A stretch of 64,000 nucleotides of DNA from Imbroritus primus (lineage in GTDB: Bacteria > Pseudomonadota > Gammaproteobacteria > Burkholderiales > Burkholderiaceae): NCBI GenBank assembly GCA_000272025.2, contig AKCV02000014.1:1-64000 (forward strand). The letters run 5' to 3'. Shown one piece after another: positions 34,497 through 43,306 of the stretch. The translations under genes were made by a program, and so were the position numbers. Under the pieces are notes generated by a model that saw only the letters and a program-made list of their open reading frames with translations, had not been told where the DNA came from and searched no databases. Each line of letters opens with the position of its first letter. Within the stretch, counting starts at the first letter, position 1.

Positions 34497-35102
34497 TCAG
34501 GCCGACTCGTCGCCGATGACGACACGTGCGTCGCTCAGGAAACGGTGCGGCGGGATTTCGAGATTGGTGGGTGCCGGCTTGTTCTTGAACACCCGACCGG
34601 CGAGGTCGAAGGTCGAGCCGTGGCAGGGACAGAAGAACCCCCCATGCCAGTCTTCGCCAACGCTCGGGTTGGAAGTGCCCGCAGCCACCGCGCTGGGAGA
34701 ACACCCGAGATGGGTGCAGATCCCGATGGCAACGAATAGGTCTTGTCGCTCGGAGCGGCCGGGATTGCGCAGGGCTTCCGGCAAGGCATCCTTGCTGGAG
34801 TTGGGGTCGGCGAGCTTGTCGTCCTGCCCGCTGAGTGCGGCGATCATTTCCGGCGTGCGTCGCATGATCCATACGGGCTTGCCCCGCCATTCGACCGTCT
34901 TCAATCCGCCGGGCGGGATGTCCGCCAGGTCGACTTCGACCGCCGCGCCCGCTGCTCTTGCCCGTTCACTGGGCGCAAAACTAGAGACGAAGGGGATGGC
35001 GGTCGCCGCGGCCGCAACACCGCCGGCCGCAGTCGTGGCGATCAGCCATGCGCGGCGCTCAGGATCCATGGCGCTGGAAGGAGGAAGGGCAAGGTCGCTC
35101 AT
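34497..35102 (-). CDS. Rieske [2Fe-2S] protein of bc1 type, without the other bc1 genes
   Basis: 201 residues from the ATG at 35102, behind AGGAG. N-terminal segment WLIATTAAGGVAAAATAIPFV is a Tat-like/uncleaved anchor as in ubiquinol-cytochrome c reductase Rieske subunits. Cluster motifs CTHLGC and CPCHGS are intact. No cytochrome b or c1 gene is near. It may donate to or accept from the SQR-like enzyme next door, or replace the host PetA under sulfide stress. Confidence 0.88.
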   Translation of the reverse strand: MSDLALPPSSAMDPERRAWLIATTAAGGVAAAATAIPFVSSFAPSERARAAGAAVEVDLADIPPGGLKTVEWRGKPVWIMRRTPEMIAALSGQDDKLADPNSSKDALPEALRNPGRSERQDLFVAIGICTHLGCSPSAVAAGTSNPSVGEDWHGGFFCPCHGSTFDLAGRVFKNKPAPTNLEIPPHRFLSDARVVIGDESA

Positions 35103-35320
35103 GTCGGGCTCCTGGTGCGCGGCTGACGATGCAACCGCATAGGGGCTGAGGGCTGGTCCGGTGGCCGGTGCGCCAAAGCGCTTGCGCGGCACAGGCTGAA
35201 CCGGACAGCGGCCGCAGGCTGGACGGCTGTTCGACGCGAGAGCGCAGATGACGCGCCCAGTCCTCCAGTAGCCCAGATCCCACGGCGCGGGGCTGCGGCC
35301 TTTCGGTCGCAACGCCGGAC

Positions 35321-35971
35321 TTAAAGGCTCTTCGTCGAGAAGTACCAGTCCGTGGTCTTGTAGCCTTCGCCCATACGCTGCTTGATGGCGTCGGGGCTCT
35401 TGGGTGGGGGAACGATCACATCGCATCCCGGCGTCCACCCCTCGGGGGTCGCGACCTGGTTGGCGTCGCTCGTTTGCATGGCCGTGAGCAGGCGCACGAA
35501 CTCGTCGATCGAGCGGCCGTTGCTCATGGGGTAATACACCATGGCGCGCAGGATGCCGTTCGGATCGATGAAGAACGTCGCGCGCACGGCCTGCGTGTCG
35601 GCTGCGCCCGGGTGCACCATGCCATAGGCACGGGCCACGTCCATCTTGATGTCCTCGATGATCGGGAAGCTGATCTCGACGCCGAACTTCTCCTGGATGT
35701 TCTGCGTCCAGGCCAGGTGCGAGTACAGGCTGTCGATGGACAGGCCGATCAGTTCGCAGTTCATGCCGCGGAACGTGTCGGCAGCCTTCTGAAAGCCGAT
35801 GAACTCGGTGGTGCAGACCGGCGTGAAGTCAGCCGGGTGCGAGAACAGGATCAGCCACTTGCCCTTGTAGTCCGCCAGGCTGCGCTCGCCGTGGGTGGTC
35901 TTGGCCTTGAAGTCCGGGGCAGGCTCGTTGAGGCGGGGGAAGGCGACGGTCGCCGAGTTGGTGTCTTGCAT
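35321..35971 (-). CDS. Prx6-type peroxiredoxin
   Basis: 216 residues. Peroxidatic cysteine C53 in DFTPVCTTEF, and the long C-terminal extension (TPGCDVIVPP, TDWYFSTKSL) of the Prx6/AhpC2 group. It reduces hydroperoxides; persulfides can be substrates of such thiols. Promoter carries the same operator as the persulfide dioxygenase. It heads the minus-strand operon with the Rieske, SQR-like, thioredoxin-like and DsrE genes, though a 218-bp gap (35103-35320) follows it. Confidence 0.93.
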   Translation of the reverse strand: MQDTNSATVAFPRLNEPAPDFKAKTTHGERSLADYKGKWLILFSHPADFTPVCTTEFIGFQKAADTFRGMNCELIGLSIDSLYSHLAWTQNIQEKFGVEISFPIIEDIKMDVARAYGMVHPGAADTQAVRATFFIDPNGILRAMVYYPMSNGRSIDEFVRLLTAMQTSDANQVATPEGWTPGCDVIVPPPKSPDAIKQRMGEGYKTTDWYFSTKSL

Positions 35972-36013
35972 GATGACCTCTTCAGTTGAAGGTTGTGCGT
36001 CGAAGTGACCATC

Positions 36014-36038
36014 ATATATTAGTTCATGCTAAATTAGA
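36014..36038. promoter_or_regulatory. Imperfect palindromic operator ATATATTAG-N6-CTAAATTAGA, copy 2
   Basis: Identical in both half-sites and spacer length to the copy at 30213-30237; only the six spacer bases differ. It begins 43 bp upstream of the peroxiredoxin start. On the minus strand TATGAT (36016-36011) fits a -10 overlapping the left half. The remaining 36039-36303 (about 265 bp) up to arsR3 has no gene that I recognise. Confidence 0.75.
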
Positions 36039-36303
36039 ATACGTTGAAATAAAAGTATTGAGGTCATTGTTGTCGCCTATCAAGAAGCAACGATCCAGCG
36101 AGTGGACAGCGAAGGGTGAGCCGCGAGCCTGGGAGCGCAGGCCCGACTGGGTGGCGGCAGCACAACCTGCCAAGCGCCAAGGCCATCTCAACCTGTTGAA
36201 GTATGGTGGCAAGCAGGATGCGGCCTGCATGAGGCCGACGCTGGGGCAGTCCTCGCCGTCCACTCGCGAAGACGGGACTGCGATCAACGATGGCAGGTGC
36301 CGC

Positions 36304-36699
36304 TCAGTGCGCTTTGGTCCGCTTGGGCGGAGCTACGGTGAACGCAGCCTGCGCCTTCGCCTTGCGCTCGAACTGCTTGGCGATGTTTCCGCAGACCAGA
36401 TCGCACAAGGAATAAACGGACTTGTCCGCAATGCTGTAGATGGCGCTGTTTCCGCGGCTTTCGCGTGCCACCAGACCGTGCTGGGTCAGCAGCGTCAGAT
36501 GCCGCGAGATGTTGGCCGAGCTGTAACCGCACAACTGGGCGAGTTCGCCCACGCTGCGCTCCTGCTTGCGCAGCAGGTTGAGGATCTGCAGGCGCGTTGG
36601 CTCGGACAGCGCCTGGAAGTACGCCGCCACCTCTTCCAGCGCCTCGTCGGGAAGGTCTTCCATATGTGTTGAGCATGCCAAAGGTAGATGAGTAGACAT
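36304..36699 (-). CDS. ArsR-family repressor, different subgroup (arsR3)
   Basis: 131 residues from the ATG at 36699, chosen for GAGG four bases upstream; an in-frame ATG at 36741 is possible. Winged helix: SEPTRLQILNLLRKQERSVGELAQLCGYSSANISRHLTLL. Cysteines in AQLCGYS and SVYSLCDLVCGN differ from the BigR pair and could sense a thiol-reactive compound or metal. Divergent from the RND efflux operon and probably its repressor. Confidence 0.83.
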   Translation of the reverse strand: MSTHLPLACSTHMEDLPDEALEEVAAYFQALSEPTRLQILNLLRKQERSVGELAQLCGYSSANISRHLTLLTQHGLVARESRGNSAIYSIADKSVYSLCDLVCGNIAKQFERKAKAQAAFTVAPPKRTKAH

Positions 36700-36746
36700 G
36701 ATGCCTCGGATCTTGATGATCTGCTGGTCTGTGAGCAACATGGTAC

Positions 36747-36775
36747 TTGACTATTTAACTATGTGCGCAAATAAT
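36747..36775 (+). promoter_or_regulatory. Promoter of the RND operon with ArsR3 operator-like repeat
   Basis: TTGACT (36747-36752), 17-bp spacer and AATAAT (36770-36775) give a fair sigma-70 promoter. The spacer begins with ACTATTTAACTAT (36750-36762), a direct repeat with dyad character, where a repressor would block RNA polymerase. It starts 48 bp before arsR3 on the other strand. Confidence 0.55.
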
Positions 36776-36832
36776 GAAGTAAAGTTCTTCACACTCATGC
36801 CTGACAGCGCTCCCTACCAGAAAGTGCCTTCC

Positions 36833-37900
36833 ATGCGCCACACCAGCTACACCCTTTGCTTCGCGGCTGTCGCCTTGATGGCGAGCCTGACTGCCTCCGC
36901 CCAGACGCCGCCCCAGCCATTGAAGGCCACCGCGGCGGTGGCCGCTGCGGGCACGACGACTTCGGCCTTCGATGGCGTCGTCGAAGCTGTTCGCCAGACG
37001 GTGATCGCGGCGCAGGTGCCCGGTGCGGTCATCCAGTTGGATGTCAAGGTGGGCGATCGTGTGAAAGCGGGCCAGGTGCTGCTGCGCATCGACGCCCGGG
37101 CGGCTGAGCAGAATGCCGCCGCCAGCGATGCCCAGGTGCAGGCAGCACGGTCATCCCTGGATCTGGCCACGAAGGACTTTGAGCGTCAGCAGCGGCTGTT
37201 CCAGAAGAACTACATCAGCCAGGCGGCCATGGAGCGCGCCGAGTCGGCTTACAAGTCGGCCCAAGCCCAGGCCAATGCGCTGCTCGCCCAGGCCAGGGCG
37301 TCGCGCACGCAGAGCGGCTACCACGTCGTGCGCGCACCCTTCGCTGGCGTAGTGTCCGAAGTGCCGGTATCCCTGGGCGACATGGCCATGCCTGGCCGGC
37401 CTCTGCTGACCCTGTATGACCCGACGGCTCTGCGCGTCACGGCGGCTGTGCCGCAGTCGGTGGCAGCGCGCATGCCGGCCGATCCGAAGCTGCGCATCGA
37501 ACTGCCCGGCCTGCCGGCGGCGAGTGCATGGGTGGTCCCTGGAAATGTCCAACTGCTGCCCACCGTCGATGCAGCGACGCACACTGTGCAGTTGCGTGCC
37601 GAACTGCCTGGTGGCGTGGGCGCTACCGTCGCGCCCGGCATGTTCGCGCGGCTGTGGCTGCCGCTGGCACGCAGCGATGCCCCCGGTACAGCGCCAGGCG
37701 CTCTCCTGTCCGTGCCCGTGGAAGCCATCGTGCGTCGCGCCGAACTCACCGGCTTGTATGTACTGAATCCGCAAGGCAAACCCGTACTGCGCCAAGTCCG
37801 CCTCGGGCGGGCCACCGATGGCCGCGTCGAGATCCTGTCCGGACTGATGCCCGGTGAGCAGGTCGTGACCGATCCGCAATCCGCCGCGCGCGTGCGTTGA
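36833..37900 (+). CDS. RND periplasmic adaptor (membrane fusion protein)
   Basis: About 355 residues. Signal peptide (SYTLCFAAVALMASLTASA) places the start at 36833, but an ATG at 36797 is in frame and no clear ribosome-binding site separates them. Lipoyl halves (VIQLDVKVGDRVKAGQVLLRID... and ...YHVVRAPFAGVVSE), an alpha-hairpin, and a beta-barrel domain follow. It links the RND pump to the outer-membrane channel. The stop is 8 bp before the pump start. Confidence 0.9.
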   Translation: MRHTSYTLCFAAVALMASLTASAQTPPQPLKATAAVAAAGTTTSAFDGVVEAVRQTVIAAQVPGAVIQLDVKVGDRVKAGQVLLRIDARAAEQNAAASDAQVQAARSSLDLATKDFERQQRLFQKNYISQAAMERAESAYKSAQAQANALLAQARASRTQSGYHVVRAPFAGVVSEVPVSLGDMAMPGRPLLTLYDPTALRVTAAVPQSVAARMPADPKLRIELPGLPAASAWVVPGNVQLLPTVDAATHTVQLRAELPGGVGATVAPGMFARLWLPLARSDAPGTAPGALLSVPVEAIVRRAELTGLYVLNPQGKPVLRQVRLGRATDGRVEILSGLMPGEQVVTDPQSAARVR

Positions 37901-37908
37901 GGCCGGTC

Positions 37909-40900
37909 ATGACGAAAACACGATCCACCACTACCGGCGCGCCTGCCATGGGCGTTTCGGGCCGCATCGCCGCCTTTTTCCAGCGAGCACAGATCACGCC
38001 ACTGCTGGCACTGCTCGCGCTGTTGCTCGGCCTGTTCGCCGTGGGCGTGACCCCACGCGAAGAGGAGCCGCAGATCAACGTCACGATGGCGAATGTGCTG
38101 ATCCCCTTCCCGGGGGCTGCGGTGCGCGACGTGGAACAGATGGTGGCCGTGCCGGCAGAGCAGGTGCTGAGCCAGATCCTGGATGTCGAGCATGTGATGT
38201 CGGTGTCCCGTCCTGGTCTGGCCGTGCTGACCGTCCAGTTCAAGGTCGGCGTGACCCGCACCGAGGCGCTGGTGCGGCTGTACGACACGGTGAACTCGAA
38301 CGCCGACTGGCTGCCCAAGGGGCTTGGTGTGCTCGAACCGATCATCAAGCCCAAGGGCATCGATGATGTGCCAATCGTCACGTTGACGCTGTTCAGCGAG
38401 AACGCGTCGACCGGCGCATTCGACCTGGAGCGTGTCGCGCACAGTGTCGAGGCGGACCTCAAGCGTGTGCCCGGCACCCGCGAAGTGACCACGATCGGTG
38501 GCCCGGGCCGAGCGGTGATGGTGCAGATCGACCCGGTGCGCATGAGCGGCGTCGGCGTCACGGTGCCGGAACTGCGCCAGGCGCTGCTGTCGGCCAATCT
38601 GGGGCTTCCTGTCGGCGAGTTGATCGCAGGCAACCGTTCGGTGGCCATCGAGTCCGGGCCTTTCCTGCGCCATGCCGACGAGGTGGCCGATCTGGTGGTC
38701 GGCGTGCGGGCCGGCAAGCCGGTCTTCCTGCGGGACGTGGCGCAGGTGCGCGATGGTCCACTTCCGGCCAGCCGTTATGTCTGGCATGGCGTTGCCGGCA
38801 AGGACGGCGCCGCGCCGGCCGAGTATCCAGCGGTCACTATCGTGGTGACGAAGAAGGCGGGTGAAAACGCCATCGACGTGGCCAACGCCGTGATGAAGCG
38901 GGTGGAAGGTCTGCGCAACACCGTCATTCCTGGCGATGTCCAGGTGGCGGAAACGCGCAACTACGGCGCCTCTGCCAACGACAAGGCGCAGACCCTGATG
39001 AAGAAGCTGCTGTTCGCTACCGCGTCGGTGGTGGCGCTGGTTTTCTTCGCGCTCGGCCGGCGCGAGGCGGCCATCGTCGGCAGCGCGGTGGTGCTGACGC
39101 TGACGGTGACCTTGTTCGCGTCCTGGGCCTGGGGTTTCACGCTCAACCGCGTATCGCTGTTCGCGCTGATCTTCTCGATCGGCATCCTGGTGGATGACGC
39201 CATCGTCGTGGTCGAGAACATCCATCGGCACCAGCAGCTCTACCCCGGCAAGTCGCTGGCGGCGATCATCCCGGGTGCCGTGGACGAAGTGGGGGGGCCG
39301 ACCATCCTGGCGACGCTGACCGTGATCGCCGCGCTGCTGCCCATGGCCTTCGTGACGGGCTTGATGGGCCCGTACATGAGCCCGATCCCGATCAATGCCA
39401 GCATGGGCATGCTGTTGTCCCTGGCCATCGCCTTCGTCGTCACGCCCTGGCTGGCTCGGCTGTGGATGAAGGCGGTACCGGCTGCTGCGCATGGCGACGG
39501 CGGGCCGCACACGGCGACCCACTCCGGCCTGGCCGCGAAGATCGCGCCGGTCTTTGAGCGGATCTTCCGCCCACTGCTGGACGAGCGGCGTGGCTCGCGC
39601 AACCGCAGCCTGCTGGGCCTGGGGGTCGCGCTGCTGATCGCGGCATCGCTGGCGCTGCCGGCCACCGGCTCGGTGCTGCTGAAGATGCTGCCCTTCGACA
39701 ACAAGTCGGAGTTCCAGGTCATCGTTGACATGCCCGCCGGCACGCCGGTGGAGCAGACGGCCGCAGTCCTGCACGAGCTGGGCAGCTACCTGGCGACAGT
39801 GCCCGAAGTCACCGACTACCAGGCCTATGCCGGTACCGCGGCGCCGATCAACTTCAATGGCCTGGTACGCCAATACTATTTGCGTGCCGGCGGCAACGTC
39901 GGCGACCTGCAGGTCAATCTGGTGGACAAGACCGCGCGCAAGGACCAGAGCCATGCCATCGCAACCCGCGTGCGGCCCGAACTGCAGAAGATCGGTGAGC
40001 GCTTCGGCGCCAACGTCAAGGTGGTCGAAGTGCCGCCGGGCCCGCCGGTGCTCTCTCCCATCGTGGCGGAGATCTATGGCCCGGATGCGGCCGGTCGGCA
40101 TCAGGTCGCCAAGGCCGTGCGCGCCGTGTTCGAGCGCACGCCTGGCGTGGTGGACGTGGACGACAGCAGCATTGCTGCGGCACCGAAGACGATGCTGCTG
40201 GTGGACCGGCAGAAGGCCTCCATGCTCGGCGTGCCGCAGCAGGCCATCGTCACCACGCTGCGCGCCGGACTGGCCGGCGAGGCCACGGCCTTTCTGCATG
40301 ACGAGACCAAGTACCCGGCGGCCGCGGTGCTGCAATTGCCGCCCGAGCAGCACGGCGACCTGAACGCCCTGCTGCAGCTCACAGTGCGCAGCGCCGATGG
40401 GAAGCCGGTGCCTATCCGGGAACTCGTCACCCTGAGTGACCAGGTGAGCGAGCAGCCGATCTACCACAAGGATCTGTTGCCGGTGAACTTCGTCGTGGCC
40501 GACATGGCCGGCGCGCTCGACAGCCCGCTCTACGGCATGTTCCAGATGCGCGGAGAACTCGCCCAGATCGCCACGCCAGGCGGCGGCACGCTGCAGGAGT
40601 ATTTCATCCGCCAGCCAGACGACGCCTGGCGCGACTACGCGCTGAAGTGGGATGGCGAGTGGCAGGTGACCTATGAAACCTTCCGCGACATGGGTCTGGC
40701 CTATGGCGTCGGCCTCGTGCTGATCTACCTGCTGGTCGTGGCGCAGTTCGGGTCCTACCTAACACCGTTGATCATCATGGCGCCGATCCCCTTGACCATC
40801 ATCGGCGTGATGCCAGGCCACGCCGTGCTGGGCGCGCAGTACACCGCCACCAGCATGATCGGAATGATCGCGCTCGCCGGCATCATCGTGCGCAACTCCA

Positions 40901-41241
40901 TCCTGCTGGTGGACTTCATCAACCTGCAGGTGCGCGAAGGCGTGGAGTTCAAGCAGGCCATCGTGCGCTCGGCCATCACACGCGCCCAGCCCATCGTGCT
41001 GACCGGGCTGGCTGCCATGTTGGGCGCCTTCTTCATCCTCGACGACCCAATCTTCAACGGCCTGGCGATCTCGCTGATCTTCGGCATCTTCGTCTCGACC
41101 GTGTTGACCCTGGTCGTGATCCCCATTCTCTATTTCATCGCGTACCGGAACCGGCTGGGCGCGATCGCGGGCCGCGAAGAGCCCGAGGAACCCATCACGT
41201 CGCCCCCCGCAACCCTGTCCACTCAAGGAGAAACACCATGA
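37909..41241 (+). CDS. RND efflux pump, inner-membrane permease
   Basis: 1110 residues, start 37909 behind GAGG. Twelve TM helices with two large periplasmic loops. The proton-relay region ALIFSIGILVDDAIVVVENI has the paired aspartates of hydrophobe/amphiphile pumps, and IIVRNSILLVDFINLQ is the matching helix in the second half. No methionine-rich metal pathway is apparent, which argues against a CusA-type copper pump. Substrate unknown; the thioredoxin and rhodanese downstream suggest a thiol-reactive or sulfur compound. Confidence 0.93.
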   Translation: MTKTRSTTTGAPAMGVSGRIAAFFQRAQITPLLALLALLLGLFAVGVTPREEEPQINVTMANVLIPFPGAAVRDVEQMVAVPAEQVLSQILDVEHVMSVSRPGLAVLTVQFKVGVTRTEALVRLYDTVNSNADWLPKGLGVLEPIIKPKGIDDVPIVTLTLFSENASTGAFDLERVAHSVEADLKRVPGTREVTTIGGPGRAVMVQIDPVRMSGVGVTVPELRQALLSANLGLPVGELIAGNRSVAIESGPFLRHADEVADLVVGVRAGKPVFLRDVAQVRDGPLPASRYVWHGVAGKDGAAPAEYPAVTIVVTKKAGENAIDVANAVMKRVEGLRNTVIPGDVQVAETRNYGASANDKAQTLMKKLLFATASVVALVFFALGRREAAIVGSAVVLTLTVTLFASWAWGFTLNRVSLFALIFSIGILVDDAIVVVENIHRHQQLYPGKSLAAIIPGAVDEVGGPTILATLTVIAALLPMAFVTGLMGPYMSPIPINASMGMLLSLAIAFVVTPWLARLWMKAVPAAAHGDGGPHTATHSGLAAKIAPVFERIFRPLLDERRGSRNRSLLGLGVALLIAASLALPATGSVLLKMLPFDNKSEFQVIVDMPAGTPVEQTAAVLHELGSYLATVPEVTDYQAYAGTAAPINFNGLVRQYYLRAGGNVGDLQVNLVDKTARKDQSHAIATRVRPELQKIGERFGANVKVVEVPPGPPVLSPIVAEIYGPDAAGRHQVAKAVRAVFERTPGVVDVDDSSIAAAPKTMLLVDRQKASMLGVPQQAIVTTLRAGLAGEATAFLHDETKYPAAAVLQLPPEQHGDLNALLQLTVRSADGKPVPIRELVTLSDQVSEQPIYHKDLLPVNFVVADMAGALDSPLYGMFQMRGELAQIATPGGGTLQEYFIRQPDDAWRDYALKWDGEWQVTYETFRDMGLAYGVGLVLIYLLVVAQFGSYLTPLIIMAPIPLTIIGVMPGHAVLGAQYTATSMIGMIALAGIIVRNSILLVDFINLQVREGVEFKQAIVRSAITRAQPIVLTGLAAMLGAFFILDDPIFNGLAISLIFGIFVSTVLTLVVIPILYFIAYRNRLGAIAGREEPEEPITSPPATLSTQGETP

Positions 41242-41447
41242 CTTCCTGGCAACTCGTTCGCGTCATCGCAGGCACCTTCATCCTGCTGTCGCTGGCCCTG
41301 GGCATTCCCGGCAGCCCGATCTTCGTCAATCAGTGGTGGCTGGCTTTCACCGCCTTCGTCGGGGTGAACCTGCTGCAAAGCGGATTGACCAAGTGGTGCC
41401 TGATGGAATCCATTCTGCGCAAGCTCGGCATGCGCCAGGGGGCCTGA
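41238..41447 (+). CDS. DUF2892 membrane protein
   Basis: 69 residues overlapping the pump stop by 4 bp. Two hydrophobic segments and the ending LTKWCLMESILRKLG typical of the DUF2892/YgaP membrane domain. In YgaP this domain follows a rhodanese; here a separate rhodanese gene closes the operon. It is the second DUF2892 gene in the cargo. Confidence 0.85.
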   Translation: MTSWQLVRVIAGTFILLSLALGIPGSPIFVNQWWLAFTAFVGVNLLQSGLTKWCLMESILRKLGMRQGA

Positions 41448-41449
41448 CC

Positions 41450-41881
41450 ATGCACGTCGGCTGCCCCGCCTGCGGGACGATCAACCGCGTCCCCGACGAA
41501 CGCCCGTCCGGCGAGCCGGTCTGTGGTCGTTGTGGCACTGAACTGATGGCGGCCAAGCCCGCATCGCTGAGCGACGCGACCTTCGAACGCTACGTCACAC
41601 GCAACGATCAGCCGGTGCTGGTGGACTTCTGGGCCAGTTGGTGCGGCCCCTGCAAGATGATGGCACCGCATTTCGAGGCGGCTGCCGCGGAACTACCCGA
41701 TGTGCGTTTCGCCAAGCTCGACATCGATGCCAATCCGCAAGCCGTGTCGGCCAGCGCCATTCGCAGCGTCCCAACGCTCATCCTGTATCGCGCTGGCAAG
41801 GAAGTGGCACGCCACTCGGGAGTGATGGCCGCTGGCGACTTGGTGCGCTGGGTACGAAACCAACTCGCGCAGAAGGGATGA
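41450..41881 (+). CDS. trxC: Thioredoxin 2 with N-terminal zinc finger
   Basis: 143 residues. Zinc ligands CPAC (5-8) and CGRC (25-28), active site WCGPC at 64-68, cis-Pro loop RSVPTL. Cytoplasmic disulfide reductase, in other bacteria induced by oxidants. Only two bases separate it from the DUF2892 gene, and its stop overlaps the following frame, so it is in the efflux operon. Placement with an RND pump is unusual. Confidence 0.95.
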   Translation: MHVGCPACGTINRVPDERPSGEPVCGRCGTELMAAKPASLSDATFERYVTRNDQPVLVDFWASWCGPCKMMAPHFEAAAAELPDVRFAKLDIDANPQAVSASAIRSVPTLILYRAGKEVARHSGVMAAGDLVRWVRNQLAQKG

Positions 41882-41886
41882 ATTCC

Positions 41887-43284
41887 ATGAAGAAGCGCAT
41901 TTCAAAGGCTTTGTGGATCTCGTTGCTGGCTGCGCCCCTGTATTGCCAGACGCAAGTGGCGATGGCCGCCGGGCTCATGGAGGCTTGGCAAGCGGCGACG
42001 CAGAACGACAAGGAATACGCTGTCGCCCGCGCGGCCCATGCAGCAGCCCAGCCGCGCCGTGACCAGGCCGCGGCGCTGTGGCGACCGACTGTCGGCGTGG
42101 TCGGCTCGGTGGGGGTAGCCACGAACGAGTCCGAAACGCGAGGTGCGCAGTTCAGCGCCCCTGGGTTCGGACAATCCAGTGGCGTAGGCTTCAGCACCTC
42201 CGTGACCAACGGCACCGCCTCGCGCTGGGCTATAGCAGCGACACAGCCGCTCTACAACCCGAAGCGGCGCGCCGAACAACAGCAGCTTTCCACCTCAGCC
42301 GACCTGGCAGATCTTCAATGGCAGGCAGCAGAACAGACGCTGATGCTCCGCACGGTGGAGCGCTATCTCGATCTGGCCCTTGCCGAGGAAGCCGTGCGCG
42401 TACATCGGCAGCAACTCGATGCCGTCGAGAAGGCGGCGGTCGAAGCGCAGGACCGTTTCAAGCTTGGGGATGCACCCATTACCGATACCCATGAGGCAGG
42501 CGCACGCCTCGCGGCACTGCGCGCACAGGTACTGGCGGCCGAGAGCGACGTGCTGGTCAAGCGCAATCTGCTGGCGAACACCACAGGATTGTCTCTCGGT
42601 GCTCTGGCGGCCCGCCTTCCTGGCCGCGGCGCAGGACAGACATCACCGCTACAGCCGTTGGACTTCTGGCTGAATGAGGCGCAGTCGGGCAATCTAGAAA
42701 TTCGTACCCAACTGCTGGCGGCCGATGTCGCGAGGCAAGAGGCGACGAAGTACGGCCGGAGTTCGTCCGCCACCGTCGATCTCGTCGCCCAGGTGGGACG
42801 TGATCGACTGAGCGGCAGTGGCGATTTTGGGTCGGCCAGCAACACGGGCACGAACTGGATGATCGGCATCCAGTTCTCGATGCCGCTTTTCACCGGCGGA
42901 TACCGCAGCGCCAAGGAAGAAGAGGCGCTGCGACTGGCGGATAAGGCCGCAGCCGAGGTAGAGCGCACGCGAGAGCAAGTCGCGCAGCAGGTGCGCTTGG
43001 CCTGGCTGGGGCTGAGCGTTGGCGCCGAACGTGTCCGGGCGCTGGAACAGGCGCTCAATGCCAGCCTGGCAAGGCTCGATGCCACGCGCCTCGGACGCGA
43101 GGTCGGCGAGCGCACCACGCTGGACCTCCTCAACGCCGAGAACGAATCCGCCACCTCCAGGCTTGCGCTTGCCCAAGCTCGCATCGGTCTGTTGATGGAC
43201 CGGCTCCGACTGGCCGCGCTGATCGGCCGCCTGGATGAGGCTGCTTTGCAGGTAGCCGATGGCGAACTTGCGGCGTCACTTTGA
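41887..43284 (+). CDS. TolC-family outer-membrane channel
   Basis: 465 residues from the ATG at 41887 (an ATG at 41878 overlaps the trxC stop but is too near the GAAGGG ribosome-binding site). Signal peptide ends AMA. Two alpha-helical halves (MEAWQAATQNDKEYAVARAAHAA..., VRLAWLGLSVGAERVRALEQALNAS) show the TolC repeat, and GERTTLDLLNAENE is the family motif near the end. Outer-membrane exit duct for the upstream RND pump. Confidence 0.92.
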   Translation: MKKRISKALWISLLAAPLYCQTQVAMAAGLMEAWQAATQNDKEYAVARAAHAAAQPRRDQAAALWRPTVGVVGSVGVATNESETRGAQFSAPGFGQSSGVGFSTSVTNGTASRWAIAATQPLYNPKRRAEQQQLSTSADLADLQWQAAEQTLMLRTVERYLDLALAEEAVRVHRQQLDAVEKAAVEAQDRFKLGDAPITDTHEAGARLAALRAQVLAAESDVLVKRNLLANTTGLSLGALAARLPGRGAGQTSPLQPLDFWLNEAQSGNLEIRTQLLAADVARQEATKYGRSSSATVDLVAQVGRDRLSGSGDFGSASNTGTNWMIGIQFSMPLFTGGYRSAKEEEALRLADKAAAEVERTREQVAQQVRLAWLGLSVGAERVRALEQALNASLARLDATRLGREVGERTTLDLLNAENESATSRLALAQARIGLLMDRLRLAALIGRLDEAALQVADGELAASL

Positions 43285-43306
43285 AACGACACGGGAAACT
43301 GATCTC

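Noticed and set aside
36024..36287. An 87-codon minus-strand frame between the peroxiredoxin and arsR3
   Set aside because: No ribosome-binding site, no family, and it overlaps the operator/promoter region of the peroxiredoxin gene.
37318..40467. A 1049-codon open frame on the minus strand opposite the RND pump
   Set aside because: It is the antisense of a strongly conserved RND gene in GC-rich DNA; its product is His/Arg/Gln-rich with no fold and it spans the boundary with the adaptor gene.
37909..41241. CusA-type copper or silver pump
   Set aside because: No methionine relay evident, and neither the adaptor nor the neighbours show Cus-type metal-binding proteins.
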